From SKVR01 sp964453995 (lineage in GTDB: Bacteria; Bacteroidota; Bacteroidia; Bacteroidales; UBA7960): a stretch of DNA of 64,000 nucleotides. The notes under the pieces were generated by a model. It was not told where the DNA came from. It saw only the letters and a list, made by a program, of their open reading frames with translations, and searched no databases. Shown here piece by piece: positions 34,572-43,930 of the stretch (positions are counted from its first letter, which is position 1; each line of letters opens with the position of its first letter). The position numbers were made by a program, and so were the translations under genes. Location: assembly GCA_964453995.1 (NCBI GenBank), contig CAYVQC010000006.1, forward strand, positions 1 through 64,000, read 5' to 3'.

Positions 34572-36086
34572 ATGACAAATGCTATCAGGCGCCTTGCCGG
34601 ACAAACAGCCATATACGGAATAAGCAGTATCGTTGGGAGGCTTCTCAATTATTTGCTGGTGCCGGTATATACCAATTACTTCCTGACCCATGAGTTTGGT
34701 GTCATTGCTGTAATGTATTCATATGTTGCCATCCTCATTGTCATCCTTACCCATGGCATGGAAACCGCATTTTTCAGGTTTTCTGAACAGCAGCCCGATA
34801 ACAAGGCAAGAATATTTGGTACTGCCCTGCTGTCAGTTTTTGCAATATCATTCGTTTTTGTACTGACAACCACAATGTTCAGCCAGCCAATTGCCGATTT
34901 GCTGCGCTATCCGGATCATCCTGAGTACGTATTGTGGTTTGGCATCATCATAGGTCTCGATGCTTTGATGTCTATTCCTTTTGCCCGCCTGAGGGCGGAG
35001 AATAAACCCATCAGGTTTGCCATTGTAAAACTTGCAGGAATTGGAGTAAATATTCTCCTGGTATTATTTTTTGTGGTTTTCTCTCCATGGATTATAGAAA
35101 ATCATGACGGTGTTTTGGCCGGTTTAATCAACCGGGTTTATAATCCTGATGTAGGTGTAGGGTATGTTTTCATTTCCAACCTGGTGGCCAGTAGCATCAC
35201 AGCCTTGCTGCTGCTACCGGTAATATTCCGCGGCAAATTTGCTTTTTCTGCTGCAGTGTGGAAACCCATGATATTGTACGCTTTCCCGCTACTTATTGCC
35301 GGCCTTGCCGGTATACTGAATGAAGCCCTTGATAAGATACTGCTGGTATACCTGCTGCCGGAAGAAACTGCCATGTCGATGGTGGGAATTTATGGAGCGT
35401 GTTACAGGGTATCTGTTTTAATGGTATTGTTTATACAGGCATTCCGTTTTGCTGCAGAACCCTTCTTTTTTGCCGAGTACAAAAACGAAAATGCAAAAGA
35501 GCTCTATGCAAGGGTGATGAAGGTTTTTGTTGTAACCTGTCTGTTTATTTTCCTTGGGATCATGCTGTATATGGACGTTATCCAGTATTTCATTGGAAAA
35601 GATTTCCGGGAAGGACTGGATGTGGTTCCTATTTTGCTCATGGCTCACATCTTCCTTGGCATTTATTTCAACCTGTCCATTTGGTATAAACTAACAGGAC
35701 AAACCCGGTTTGGCGCATACATAGCCGTAATAGGTGCCGGTATTACCATTCTATTCAATATATTGCTTATCCCGCTAATTGGTTATTATGCATCAGCCTG
35801 GGCACATCTGGTCTGTTACTTCTGCATGACCCTTATTTCCTGGTACTGGGGACAAAAGCATTTCCCTGTTTCTTACGATATTCCGCGCATCATTTTGTTT
35901 ATTGCTGCTGCACTGGTGTTGTACTGGATTCACGGGCTGATCCCTGATCTTCACCGAGTGATAAACTGGCTCATCAGTGCACTGATGCTGGCGGCGTTCG
36001 CTGTGGCGGTGCTGGCAATTGATGCTGAAGCCAGGGAAACCCTCAGACCTTTACTGAAGAAAATACCGGCTTTCAAAAACCTGTAA
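34572..36086 (+). CDS. polysaccharide biosynthesis flippase (MOP superfamily, Wzx-like)
   Basis: Integral membrane protein of 504 residues with about 14 membrane helices, beginning GQTAIYGISSIVGRLLNYLLVPVYTNYF, the usual opening of oligosaccharide flippases (residues ~8-35). These proteins move undecaprenyl-linked glycans across the inner membrane for O-antigen, capsule or exopolysaccharide. No glycosyltransferase cluster lies next to it, although a WecB-like epimerase and a Wzi-like protein occur ~14 kb away. ATG 34572 is preferred to an upstream TTG at 34551, which overlaps the putative promoter. The substrate is unknown. Confidence 0.9.
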   Translation: MTNAIRRLAGQTAIYGISSIVGRLLNYLLVPVYTNYFLTHEFGVIAVMYSYVAILIVILTHGMETAFFRFSEQQPDNKARIFGTALLSVFAISFVFVLTTTMFSQPIADLLRYPDHPEYVLWFGIIIGLDALMSIPFARLRAENKPIRFAIVKLAGIGVNILLVLFFVVFSPWIIENHDGVLAGLINRVYNPDVGVGYVFISNLVASSITALLLLPVIFRGKFAFSAAVWKPMILYAFPLLIAGLAGILNEALDKILLVYLLPEETAMSMVGIYGACYRVSVLMVLFIQAFRFAAEPFFFAEYKNENAKELYARVMKVFVVTCLFIFLGIMLYMDVIQYFIGKDFREGLDVVPILLMAHIFLGIYFNLSIWYKLTGQTRFGAYIAVIGAGITILFNILLIPLIGYYASAWAHLVCYFCMTLISWYWGQKHFPVSYDIPRIILFIAAALVLYWIHGLIPDLHRVINWLISALMLAAFAVAVLAIDAEARETLRPLLKKIPAFKNL

Positions 36087-36141
36087 GTCTTTAATTTTTC
36101 GCAATAGAGCGACCCGATTTTTCTAAATGGGCTAAAAATCG

Positions 36142-36149
36142 TACCTTTG
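36142..36149 (+). promoter_or_regulatory. promoter -7 element for the KamA-like gene
   Basis: TACCTTTG is an exact -7 match, with TTTT 20 nt upstream in place of TTTG. It sits inside the palindrome GTACCTTTGTAGGTAC (36141-36156). The implied leader is about 160 nt. Confidence 0.5.
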
Positions 36150-36314
36150 TAGGTACTATTGCCTTACCGCAATTCAAAAACAGGAATTATCCGACATGAC
36201 AATAATTCCAAACCCCTGTCCCACAAGGGTGCCCTGTTTATCCGAAAAATTTTCTTTTGTTTTTTCGTCAATAACACCATTTTATCGCAATCGTAAAATA
36301 AAAAAATAATAGTA

Positions 36315-38525
36315 GTGCAGGAAATCCAAACCAATATTGAGCTTAAAGAACTAGATCGTAAACCCATTTCCGGTTCTGCAAAAAGACTGCTTGACAAGCT
36401 TCTTGCTGAAAACCCCCGGCTTAAAGAGATTCTTTTCAGTTTTGATGATTTGCAACAGATTCGCGAAGCCATCAGGGAATGGATCATGGAGTACATGAAA
36501 GAAAATCCATTGGCATACGACTTTTATAATTACAAAACCAAGGGACGAAAAGCCCTGGAAAAGCTTTCATGGCAGGACTATGCTGCCATCAGAATATTGG
36601 ATTACCTTGATCATGCAGGGATACAAATAGACGATCTGAATCTCAGGGGCAAAAAAGCAGTTTCAGAACCTTTTAAAATGCTTTGGCTGGCAGCGACCCT
36701 GGGTGAAGGCGGAGCACAAAGCAATTTTTTCAGAGACATGATCCATCTCTTTCGTCAGTTCAGTGGTAAGGTGCAACGCACTATCCCCGACCGCGAACAG
36801 GTACTGAACTGGATGCAAAGACACCATTCAGGGCTGGATGAAAAAATTATCAGGATCAGGGAGGAAAACAAGAAGAGGATTATTGCCATTCTGGCCAGAA
36901 AAATTGATGCCGGTGAGATCAAGAGTCCCAAGTATACTTTCCCCGCCCGATTGAACTGGGATGAAAAGATCGACCTGATGAATAAATGGTGGGATGAGCA
37001 CATCTTCCACCTTCGTTTTGCCGTACGCAGCCCTGATCTTCTCAACGAACTGCTGGGCAATGCTCTCGATGAGGAAACCATGGCTGTGCTGTATAAAGCC
37101 CGCAAAAGAGGAATCCCGTTTTTTATCAATCCCTACTACCTGTCGTTGATCAATGCCGATGTGCCGGAGTTTGCCCAAGGAGCCGACCTCGCTATAAGAT
37201 ACTATATTATTTACAGCAAACAGCTGGTAGATGAGTTTGGCCATATTGTGGCATGGGAAAAGGAGGATGCAGTAGAACCCGGAAAGCCTAATGCCGCAGG
37301 ATGGATATTGCCCACCCACCATAATGTACACCGCCGCTACCCCGAGGTGGCCATCTTGATCCCTGACACCATGGGCCGTGCCTGCGCCGGACTGTGTGCT
37401 TCATGCCAAAGAATGTACGATTTTCAACGAGGAAATCTCAACTTCGATCTCGACAAGCTCAAACCCAAGGAAAGCTGGGATGCCAAGTTAAAACAGATCA
37501 TGAAATACTGGGAAGAGGACTCCCGTCTGCGCGACGTGCTCATTACCGGGGGCGATGCATTGATGAATTCTGATACATCGCTGGAAAAAATACTTGATGC
37601 CGTTTATGAAATGGCTCTTGGCAAAAAACAGGCAAATAAATCCCGGCCCGATGGCGAGAAGTTTGCAGAAATATTACGGGTAAGGCTGGGTACCCGATTG
37701 CCGGTATATCTGCCACAGCGCATCACCCCAAAGCTCGCCAGGATACTTTCAGATTTCAGAGAAAAAGCCTCCGCTATTGGCATAAAACAGTTCGTGGTAC
37801 AAACCCACTTCCAATCGCCCATGGAGATCACCCCTGAAGCACGACTTGGCATTCAGCGCCTGCGTGAAGCCGGATGGATGGTGGCCAACCAACTTGTATT
37901 TACTGCTCCCGCATCACGCCGCGGGCATACAGCCCGCCTCAGGAAAGAGCTCAATGATATTGGTGTATTGCCCTACTATACTTTTTCTGTGAAAGGATAT
38001 ATGGAAAACAGCTCCAAATTTGCCACCAATGCCCGTGCTGCGCAAGAACAACTGGAAGAGAAGGTATGCGGAAAGATCCCCGAACAATACCTTGCCCGGG
38101 TTAAGGAATTTCCTCATTCGGCAGCCGATATGATTCATCATATCGATTCTCTTCGTCGCGATGCTGATATTCCCTTCCTGGCAACCGATCGCAATGTGCT
38201 CAACCTGCCGGGTGTAGGAAAAAGTATGACTTACCGTGTGATCGGTATTACTCGCAACGGTCGACGGATACTGGAATTTGATCATGACCACACCCGCAGC
38301 CACAGCCCCATCATCCAGAAGCTGGGCAAGTTTATTATAGCGGAATCCAAATCCATTGCAGCCTACCTGGAGCAACTGGAGGAGATGGGAGAAAGCCGTG
38401 AAGAATATGCAACCATTTGGGGTTATAGTATCGGAGAAACCGAACCCAGAGCATCTATTTATGAATACCCCCAATTTGATTTTCAGCTTTCAGAAAGGGT
38501 GACCAATTTTAGTATGGGAGAATAG
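36315..38525 (+). CDS. long KamA-family (lysine 2,3-aminomutase-like) radical SAM protein
   Basis: 736-residue radical SAM protein. The 4Fe-4S ligands are Cys357, Cys361 and Cys364 in CAGLCASCQRMYDF (C-x3-C-x2-C), followed by ITGGDALM, the GGD-type motif of KamA/EpmB proteins. A Lys near residue 635 in NLPGVGKSMTYR occupies the place of the PLP-binding Lys in aminomutases. Classical KamA is about 416 residues with ~125 before the cluster; here ~230 extra helical residues precede it. The GTG start at 36315 is the only reasonable one. EpmB-like lysine or beta-lysine chemistry is possible, but the substrate cannot be assigned. It is monocistronic and convergent with the hybrid kinase. Confidence 0.85.
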   Translation: MQEIQTNIELKELDRKPISGSAKRLLDKLLAENPRLKEILFSFDDLQQIREAIREWIMEYMKENPLAYDFYNYKTKGRKALEKLSWQDYAAIRILDYLDHAGIQIDDLNLRGKKAVSEPFKMLWLAATLGEGGAQSNFFRDMIHLFRQFSGKVQRTIPDREQVLNWMQRHHSGLDEKIIRIREENKKRIIAILARKIDAGEIKSPKYTFPARLNWDEKIDLMNKWWDEHIFHLRFAVRSPDLLNELLGNALDEETMAVLYKARKRGIPFFINPYYLSLINADVPEFAQGADLAIRYYIIYSKQLVDEFGHIVAWEKEDAVEPGKPNAAGWILPTHHNVHRRYPEVAILIPDTMGRACAGLCASCQRMYDFQRGNLNFDLDKLKPKESWDAKLKQIMKYWEEDSRLRDVLITGGDALMNSDTSLEKILDAVYEMALGKKQANKSRPDGEKFAEILRVRLGTRLPVYLPQRITPKLARILSDFREKASAIGIKQFVVQTHFQSPMEITPEARLGIQRLREAGWMVANQLVFTAPASRRGHTARLRKELNDIGVLPYYTFSVKGYMENSSKFATNARAAQEQLEEKVCGKIPEQYLARVKEFPHSAADMIHHIDSLRRDADIPFLATDRNVLNLPGVGKSMTYRVIGITRNGRRILEFDHDHTRSHSPIIQKLGKFIIAESKSIAAYLEQLEEMGESREEYATIWGYSIGETEPRASIYEYPQFDFQLSERVTNFSMGE

Positions 38526-38540
38526 GCAATAGCATGGCAT

Positions 38541-40160
38541 TTAAAGCGTTGGCTGAAAATACTTTTTGATGATGCACTTAAAATTGTCTTTGCTTAATGG
38601 TTTGATGAAAAAACCATCAAGACTTTTGTAGAAGTTCTGCATGCATTCCTGATCAAAGGAGCTGCCACTAAGCCCTATTAAGGGAGGCAGGTTCTGGTAG
38701 TTTTCCCTGAGGATTTGGGCAGTAGTGATTCCATCCATTACCGGCATGTAGATATCCAGGAATATAAGGTCAAATTTTTCAACGGCAAACTTCTCCAGAG
38801 CAATTTGCCCGTTTGATGCAATTGTTACTTCATGGCCCAGAGAGTTCAATAAGAGTTTGGTGATCTTTTGGTTTAGTAATCTGTCTTCGGCAACAAGTAT
38901 ATTTAAACCTGTACAGTTTTCATCTGTTGAAATTGAAGCAGGTAATTGTTGCAAAGCAGGATCTTTTCGTGGCTCTACGGGAACTGTAAACCAAAATGTA
39001 CTTCCTGATCCCGGCGTACTTTCTACCCCAATTTGTCCCCCTTGCATTTCTACCAGGTCTTTACAGATGGAAAGACCAAGGCCGGTCCCTTCAGGATTCA
39101 GGGTTTGTTTGTCATTGACCTGGGAAAAGGGTTTAAAAAGCTTCTTTTGTTGCCCGGGTGGAATGCCGACGCCGGTGTCGGTTACGGAAAACTTAATAGT
39201 TATCTGCCCCGGTTTGGCATTCTCCTCTATGCAATCCATTGATAATATGATTTTACCTTTTAGGGTAAATTTCATAGCATTGGAAAATAAATTGCTGATG
39301 ATCTGATATATCCTCAGCTCATCGGCAAGTATAAACTCCGGTAGTTTTTTATCTGTAAATGTTTGAAATTTAATGGGTTTCTTGCAGATGCCATTGAACA
39401 GATTTTGCGCGTTGACAATCAAATTCTTCAATGGAAATATATTTTTCTTCAACTCCAACCTTCCTGCCTCAATTTTTGAATAGTCAAGAATATCCCGTAC
39501 AATTTCTTTTAATATTATTCCTGTATTAATAATGGAATCAATATATTCTTTCTGTTCCGTGTTTACTTTTGTGTCGGCCAGAAGTTCACTCATTCCAATA
39601 ATTGTAGCCAATGGGTTTTTTATTTCATGGCTGATCTGGGCAAATAATCCTTTATTTATTTTCAACGCATTTTCAGCATTAATAACTCTCTTTTCAAGTG
39701 TTTCCATCGCCGAAAACTGCTTTTTAAAACCCATTTGCCCCGAAACATCATGGAAAGTTGTAATTACAAATGATAAAGCACCGGTCTTTTTATTGTGAAT
39801 GGGTAGGGTATTTATCTGTAGCCATCTCAAATCATTTTCATTTTGTGAAAGGATGCCTAATACCACATCTGATACCGGCATGCCCGTGCGCAATGTAACC
39901 CGGCTGGGAAATATTTTTGGAGATACGGATTCACCATTTTTATTTACCGGCAAAGGGATCAAGTCATGATATTCACTGTTAAAAATATGTGCGAACCTCT
40001 TCCCCATTAGCTGCCTTGCTGCTGCATTAGCAAAGCAAATATCCCCTTGTGTGTTTTGACAAACAATTCCTTGCTTAATATGATCAAGAACCAGGGCATG
40101 TATGTGCGAAGATGACTCCTCTGTTAATTCAGTTTCGGCAAAGAAATTTTTTGGGATCAT
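38541..40160 (-). CDS. soluble hybrid histidine kinase (PAS - HisKA - HATPase - receiver)
   Basis: 539-residue signalling protein with no membrane helix. A PAS domain (~20-145) is followed by HisKA with phospho-acceptor His178 in ISHEIKNPLATIIG, and an HATPase_c domain (N box NLFSNAMKFT, G boxes DTGVGIPP and GTGLGLSI). A C-terminal receiver carries phospho-acceptor Asp469 in FLDIYMPVMDG. No output domain is attached, so a separate regulator or phosphotransfer protein is needed. It lies 23 nt downstream of cheW in the MCP-cheW-kinase operon. It lacks the P1 and P5 domains of CheA, so it is not a CheA, but its placement suggests it might receive input from the MCP/CheW pair. Confidence 0.9.
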   Translation of the reverse strand: MIPKNFFAETELTEESSSHIHALVLDHIKQGIVCQNTQGDICFANAAARQLMGKRFAHIFNSEYHDLIPLPVNKNGESVSPKIFPSRVTLRTGMPVSDVVLGILSQNENDLRWLQINTLPIHNKKTGALSFVITTFHDVSGQMGFKKQFSAMETLEKRVINAENALKINKGLFAQISHEIKNPLATIIGMSELLADTKVNTEQKEYIDSIINTGIILKEIVRDILDYSKIEAGRLELKKNIFPLKNLIVNAQNLFNGICKKPIKFQTFTDKKLPEFILADELRIYQIISNLFSNAMKFTLKGKIILSMDCIEENAKPGQITIKFSVTDTGVGIPPGQQKKLFKPFSQVNDKQTLNPEGTGLGLSICKDLVEMQGGQIGVESTPGSGSTFWFTVPVEPRKDPALQQLPASISTDENCTGLNILVAEDRLLNQKITKLLLNSLGHEVTIASNGQIALEKFAVEKFDLIFLDIYMPVMDGITTAQILRENYQNLPPLIGLSGSSFDQECMQNFYKSLDGFFIKPLSKDNFKCIIKKYFQPTL

Positions 40161-40183
40161 ACTATTTCGATAATTAAGAGAGG

Positions 40184-40693
40184 TTAACCAGTAATTTTCG
40201 GTTTTTCATACAAGTCAGCTATGTTGTCCGCATTACAAATCGTATCCATGTTCAGAACAATTATAAACTCATTTTTAATACTTACCACACCAATGATAAA
40301 ATCAGTCCTGAATTTATTGCCAATCTCGGGATAAGGCAAAATATCTTCAATTTCAAATTCTTCCACCGATTGCACAGCATCAACGATTGCTCCAATGAGC
40401 ATGGGCTTATTTTCGACTATAACATCGAGGGTAATGATGCATGAATCAACGGTTTTTTCCGCTGGAGGCAGGCCGAGCATCAGACGGAGGTCGATTACAG
40501 GTAAAACTGTGCCTCTGAGATTTATTACCCCCGCCATATATTTAGGAGAGACTGGTACGGGGGTGATTTTACACAATTCTATTATACTCAGCACCTTGCC
40601 AGCATGAGCAGCAAAAATTTCATCAGCCAGCCTGAAGGTAAGATAAGATTTTATGATTGTATCTTGTTGTGCATTCATGTCATTAGTTTGCAT
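40184..40693 (-). CDS. cheW: CheW-like coupling protein
   Basis: 169-residue single CheW domain (YLTFRLADEIFAAHAGKVLSIIE, MAGVINLRGTVLPVIDLR) that normally bridges chemoreceptors and CheA. The two five-stranded subdomains are visible, and the hydrophobic INLRG patch used for kinase/receptor contacts is intact. It sits between the MCP gene (82 nt upstream) and a hybrid histidine kinase (23 nt downstream). No cheA is seen in the window. A CheV-like receiver is absent. Confidence 0.93.
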   Translation of the reverse strand: MQTNDMNAQQDTIIKSYLTFRLADEIFAAHAGKVLSIIELCKITPVPVSPKYMAGVINLRGTVLPVIDLRLMLGLPPAEKTVDSCIITLDVIVENKPMLIGAIVDAVQSVEEFEIEDILPYPEIGNKFRTDFIIGVVSIKNEFIIVLNMDTICNADNIADLYEKPKITG

Positions 40694-40775
40694 GGATAAA
40701 AATTAGAAGAGAAAGAGTTAAGAAAAAATCAAACGGCAAGACCCCAGGGCCAGGGAAAACCCCGGGGTCAGAAAT

Positions 40776-42887
40776 TTAAAATCGCTCATATTGATCATCT
40801 GCCGCGGCATATGCATCTGTGATCTGGTTATGAGGCTTTTTAAATTCCGCCGTTTTATCATTGTTTTCACTCTCTGTCATTGTGATTGACAGGCCGTTTT
40901 TGCTGCCATTGTTTGGGTTCCTGTTTACGGCTCCATTGGCGGGATGGGCATTGTTTTTCAGGGGGGTCTTATTCCTTCGTGCTCTTTGAACAGAATCTCC
41001 AACCTTAAAGTAGCTGATAATTTCGTACAATTGTTCTGCCTGGCTTGATAGTTCTTCAGATGTGGTGGCCATTTCTTCACTGGCAGCAGCATTTTGCTGC
41101 ACAACCTGGCTTAACTGAAGTATTGCGCTGTTTATTTGATCTGCCCCGGTGTTTTGTTCATTACTGGCGGCAGCAATTTCCTGTACAAGCATGGATGTTT
41201 TTTCGATGTCGGGAATAACATTGGTTAGCAGCACTGCTGCATCATTGGTAATTTGTACGCTGTTGCGTGCGAGTACATTGATTTCATCTGCTGCAATCTT
41301 GCTACGTTCGGCGAGTTTGCGTACTTCGGCAGCGACCACGGCAAAACCTTTTCCGTGCTCACCGGCCCTGGCGGCTTCAACTGCTGCATTGAGTGCAAGG
41401 ATATTGGTCTGGAATGCGATATCGTTGATAATACCTATCTTTTCTGCTATCATTTTTATTGAGGAGGCACTTTCGCCAGCCGCTGTACGAACCTTGGCAA
41501 TATTGCCAGAGGCATTCGAGGCAATTTTTTCGGTTTGCTTTGCGTTGTCAGTATTTTGCTGGATATTGCCCGCCATCTCTTCCATTGATGAAGATATTTC
41601 TTCAACCGATGATGCCTGTTCTGATGCACCCTGGGATAATTCCTGCGAGGTGCCGCTCATTTGCTCAGTGGCCGAGGCAATATTGCCAGCGCCTGTTAAT
41701 ACATTGGAAATGACCTCTTTTAATTTATCGGCCATAGTAATGATAGCACCGTATATTCCTTTAGAATTTGCTTTATCAAACGACAGCAGCAGATTACCAC
41801 TGGCCACTTCATTGGCGATGTAAGCCACCTCTGTTGGTTCACCGCCTACGTCGTTCATCACATTACGGGTTATGTAGGTGCCAATAAAGCTTGCAATAAC
41901 TATCCCCACAAGAAGAAATACGATAACCAGGATGCTCGATATGGAAACAATCCTATCGCCGGCTATGGCCTCCTGCGTTGCAATTTCTTTATTTATCTGA
42001 ATGAGTTTCGCAACCAGAGCAAGCACTTCATCTTCGGCCTGGCTGGCGTTGGTCATAGAATGCCTTTCGGCACGCTCAAAGGGTTCCAGGGCTTTTTGGG
42101 TTTCAATTTCTGCAATTCGTAAGTTTTCGAATATTTGTTCCGATGCCGGTATCATAGAGGTTTCATATTCTGTCCATGCCTGGCCTGTGTTGCCTCTTAC
42201 TGCAAGATTTTTGATGGTTTCCACTGATTGGTGAAACTGCCTCAGGGATGATTGTATATTGTTAAAGGCACCTGTGACGACTGGGTTTTGTGTGTTGGCA
42301 GAGGACATCCATTGAGTCAGACCGCTGGTTGCATAATCCTCACCACCATCAAATCCTACACCGCTATTAATTGTGTTTACTATATTTATCTGCAATTGAC
42401 GATATTCCCCCTGGAATTTTTTGAGATCTTTTAGAAACTGCATGGGATAATGGATTCCAAATTGCTCGAATTCATTCATGTATTTGATAAATGACTCATT
42501 TGCATTCTTCAGGGCAGGGGTCTTATCCAGGAACTGCGCCCAAATCACAGCCTCTTCGGGGCTTTGATCCAGGGGTGAAAACAACTCAATGGCTTTTGTA
42601 TATCTTTCGCGTGCACGGCTAATGTTCTGATGGTATCTTGGTCTGTTCTCAGGTTCAAGATTGGGGTTGAGCAAAGTTCTTTGGGCACGGAAAAGCTGCT
42701 CCATACCCGTCTCAATATCCGTAAGGTATTCAATACTGGGCAAGCGAACATCTGATACTTCATTGAATGATTTTGAAACGCGAAATACCCCCCAATAGCC
42801 GGCTAATCCAATGCATATTGCAATGAATGCAACTGTTGTAAAGCCAATCGTCATTTTTGTAGCCAATCGTAAATTTTTAAAATTCAT
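40776..42887 (-). CDS. methyl-accepting chemotaxis protein with 4-helix-bundle sensor
   Basis: 703-residue chemoreceptor. Membrane helix 1 (~11-33) and helix 2 (~310-335, ISSILVIVFLLVGIVIA) enclose a periplasmic four-helix-bundle sensor of ~275 residues. HAMP (~340-390) and the signalling domain (~400-610) follow, with tip IAFQTNILALNAAVEAARAG. The C-terminal tail ends QYERF, matching the x-[aromatic]-x-x-[aromatic] pentapeptide that tethers CheR/CheB. ATG 42887 is preceded by AAGGAGGACAAACT, an unusually strong Shine-Dalgarno for this phylum. It is first in an operon with cheW and a hybrid kinase. The ligand is unknown. Confidence 0.94.
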   Translation of the reverse strand: MNFKNLRLATKMTIGFTTVAFIAICIGLAGYWGVFRVSKSFNEVSDVRLPSIEYLTDIETGMEQLFRAQRTLLNPNLEPENRPRYHQNISRARERYTKAIELFSPLDQSPEEAVIWAQFLDKTPALKNANESFIKYMNEFEQFGIHYPMQFLKDLKKFQGEYRQLQINIVNTINSGVGFDGGEDYATSGLTQWMSSANTQNPVVTGAFNNIQSSLRQFHQSVETIKNLAVRGNTGQAWTEYETSMIPASEQIFENLRIAEIETQKALEPFERAERHSMTNASQAEDEVLALVAKLIQINKEIATQEAIAGDRIVSISSILVIVFLLVGIVIASFIGTYITRNVMNDVGGEPTEVAYIANEVASGNLLLSFDKANSKGIYGAIITMADKLKEVISNVLTGAGNIASATEQMSGTSQELSQGASEQASSVEEISSSMEEMAGNIQQNTDNAKQTEKIASNASGNIAKVRTAAGESASSIKMIAEKIGIINDIAFQTNILALNAAVEAARAGEHGKGFAVVAAEVRKLAERSKIAADEINVLARNSVQITNDAAVLLTNVIPDIEKTSMLVQEIAAASNEQNTGADQINSAILQLSQVVQQNAAASEEMATTSEELSSQAEQLYEIISYFKVGDSVQRARRNKTPLKNNAHPANGAVNRNPNNGSKNGLSITMTESENNDKTAEFKKPHNQITDAYAAADDQYERF

Positions 42888-43201
42888 AGTTTGTCCTCCT
42901 TGATATTTCCGGTGATCACACAATCATGTTTCCCGGGTTTATTTTCAATATTAGAATTAATTATTATCAACACTGTTTGCCGTGGTTCGCTTACGCAAAG
43001 GACATTGATTCTTCGCTTATGCATAATGGATCCATCAATAAGAAAGCGATACAAAAATACCTGGCCCACAGTATTTTCATGTCGGTAGCAACCACAAAAA
43101 AAAGTGGTGTAGACTATGAAAATAAACCGGGAATAAACCTTAGCACCCCTAAGGGTTTACTCTTAAGGTAAGGTGTAATTAACAAATGGGGGAGATGACC
43201 G
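42888..43201. other. intergenic region between the MCP operon and the narL-type operon
   Basis: 314 bp without a gene. It contains the MCP leader on the minus strand with the strong Shine-Dalgarno, two hairpins (43091-43108 ACCAC/GTGGT; 43135-43158, described separately), and no clear TAnnTTTG match for the MCP promoter. The MCP unit therefore probably has its own promoter here, unidentified. Confidence 0.5.
43135..43158 (-). terminator. terminator candidate after the response-regulator gene
   Basis: AAACCTTAG pairs with CTAAGG(G)TTT around the loop CACCC, with one bulged G. Minus-strand readout after the hairpin is TATTCCCGGTTTATTTTC. It lies ~45 nt after the NarL-type stop. Confidence 0.55.
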
Positions 43202-43864
43202 TTACATGCCTGCCAGCTTGTTCTTCAAAGCATATAATACCAGGTTAACAGTGTTTTTTGTGTTGGTCTTCATCAGCAGACTTGATCGATGAGACTCAAT
43301 GGTTTTGATACTGCGGTTTAGTTTATCAGCAATTTCAGTTGTTGTCATTCCTTTGCAAAATAACTCCAGAACCTCCATTTCCCTTTTAGATAATCCAAGC
43401 TTCTCTACCACCGGCACTGCAATTTGTGTAGACTGCTTCATGAATTGGGATACAACTTTTTGCAGAATTTCATAGGAATAGAAGTTTTCTCCGTTGAGTA
43501 CCGTAGTGATTGCTCTTCGTAATTCATATATCCCGGCAGATTTGAGGACAAAACCCATTACACCTGCATTTATCATTTGCTCGTACTCATTTTTACCGTC
43601 AAGCATGGTAAGCACAAGAATCTTTAGGTCAGGATTCAGGAGAAGAGCATTTTTTGTAGCCTCATATCCGTTCATACGGGGCATTTCTAAATCCATCAGG
43701 ATCAGGTCGGGATTTGATGATGTTTGCAGCAGGTCCATAAATTCCTCTCCGTTGGCAGCTTCCCCAATTATCTGGCCCAGTTTCTCCTTTTCGATCAGCA
43801 AACGGATTCCTTCACGAAATAGGGTATGATCATCTACCAGGATAATCTTCGGAATATTTTTCAT
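43202..43864 (-). CDS. NarL/LuxR-type response regulator
   Basis: 220-residue DNA-binding response regulator. The receiver (~5-120) has phospho-acceptor Asp58 in LILMDLEMPRMNG and the acidic pair DDH at 11-13. The C-terminal LuxR helix-turn-helix (~150-215) begins LSKREMEVLELFCKG and contains the recognition helix SIKTIESHRSSL. I use ATG 43864 (MKNIPKIILVDDH); 18 upstream residues are not conserved. It is last in a three-gene unit after two sensor kinases, the nearer being a HisKA_3 (NarX/DesK-type) kinase, the usual partner class for this family. Confidence 0.95.
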   Translation of the reverse strand: MKNIPKIILVDDHTLFREGIRLLIEKEKLGQIIGEAANGEEFMDLLQTSSNPDLILMDLEMPRMNGYEATKNALLLNPDLKILVLTMLDGKNEYEQMINAGVMGFVLKSAGIYELRRAITTVLNGENFYSYEILQKVVSQFMKQSTQIAVPVVEKLGLSKREMEVLELFCKGMTTTEIADKLNRSIKTIESHRSSLLMKTNTKNTVNLVLYALKNKLAGM

Positions 43865-43930
43865 GATTCTTTTGTTTTTTTTGCCAAAATTCAAAAAACC
43901 AGGTTTGCTCAAAAACAATCTCTAAACGTA

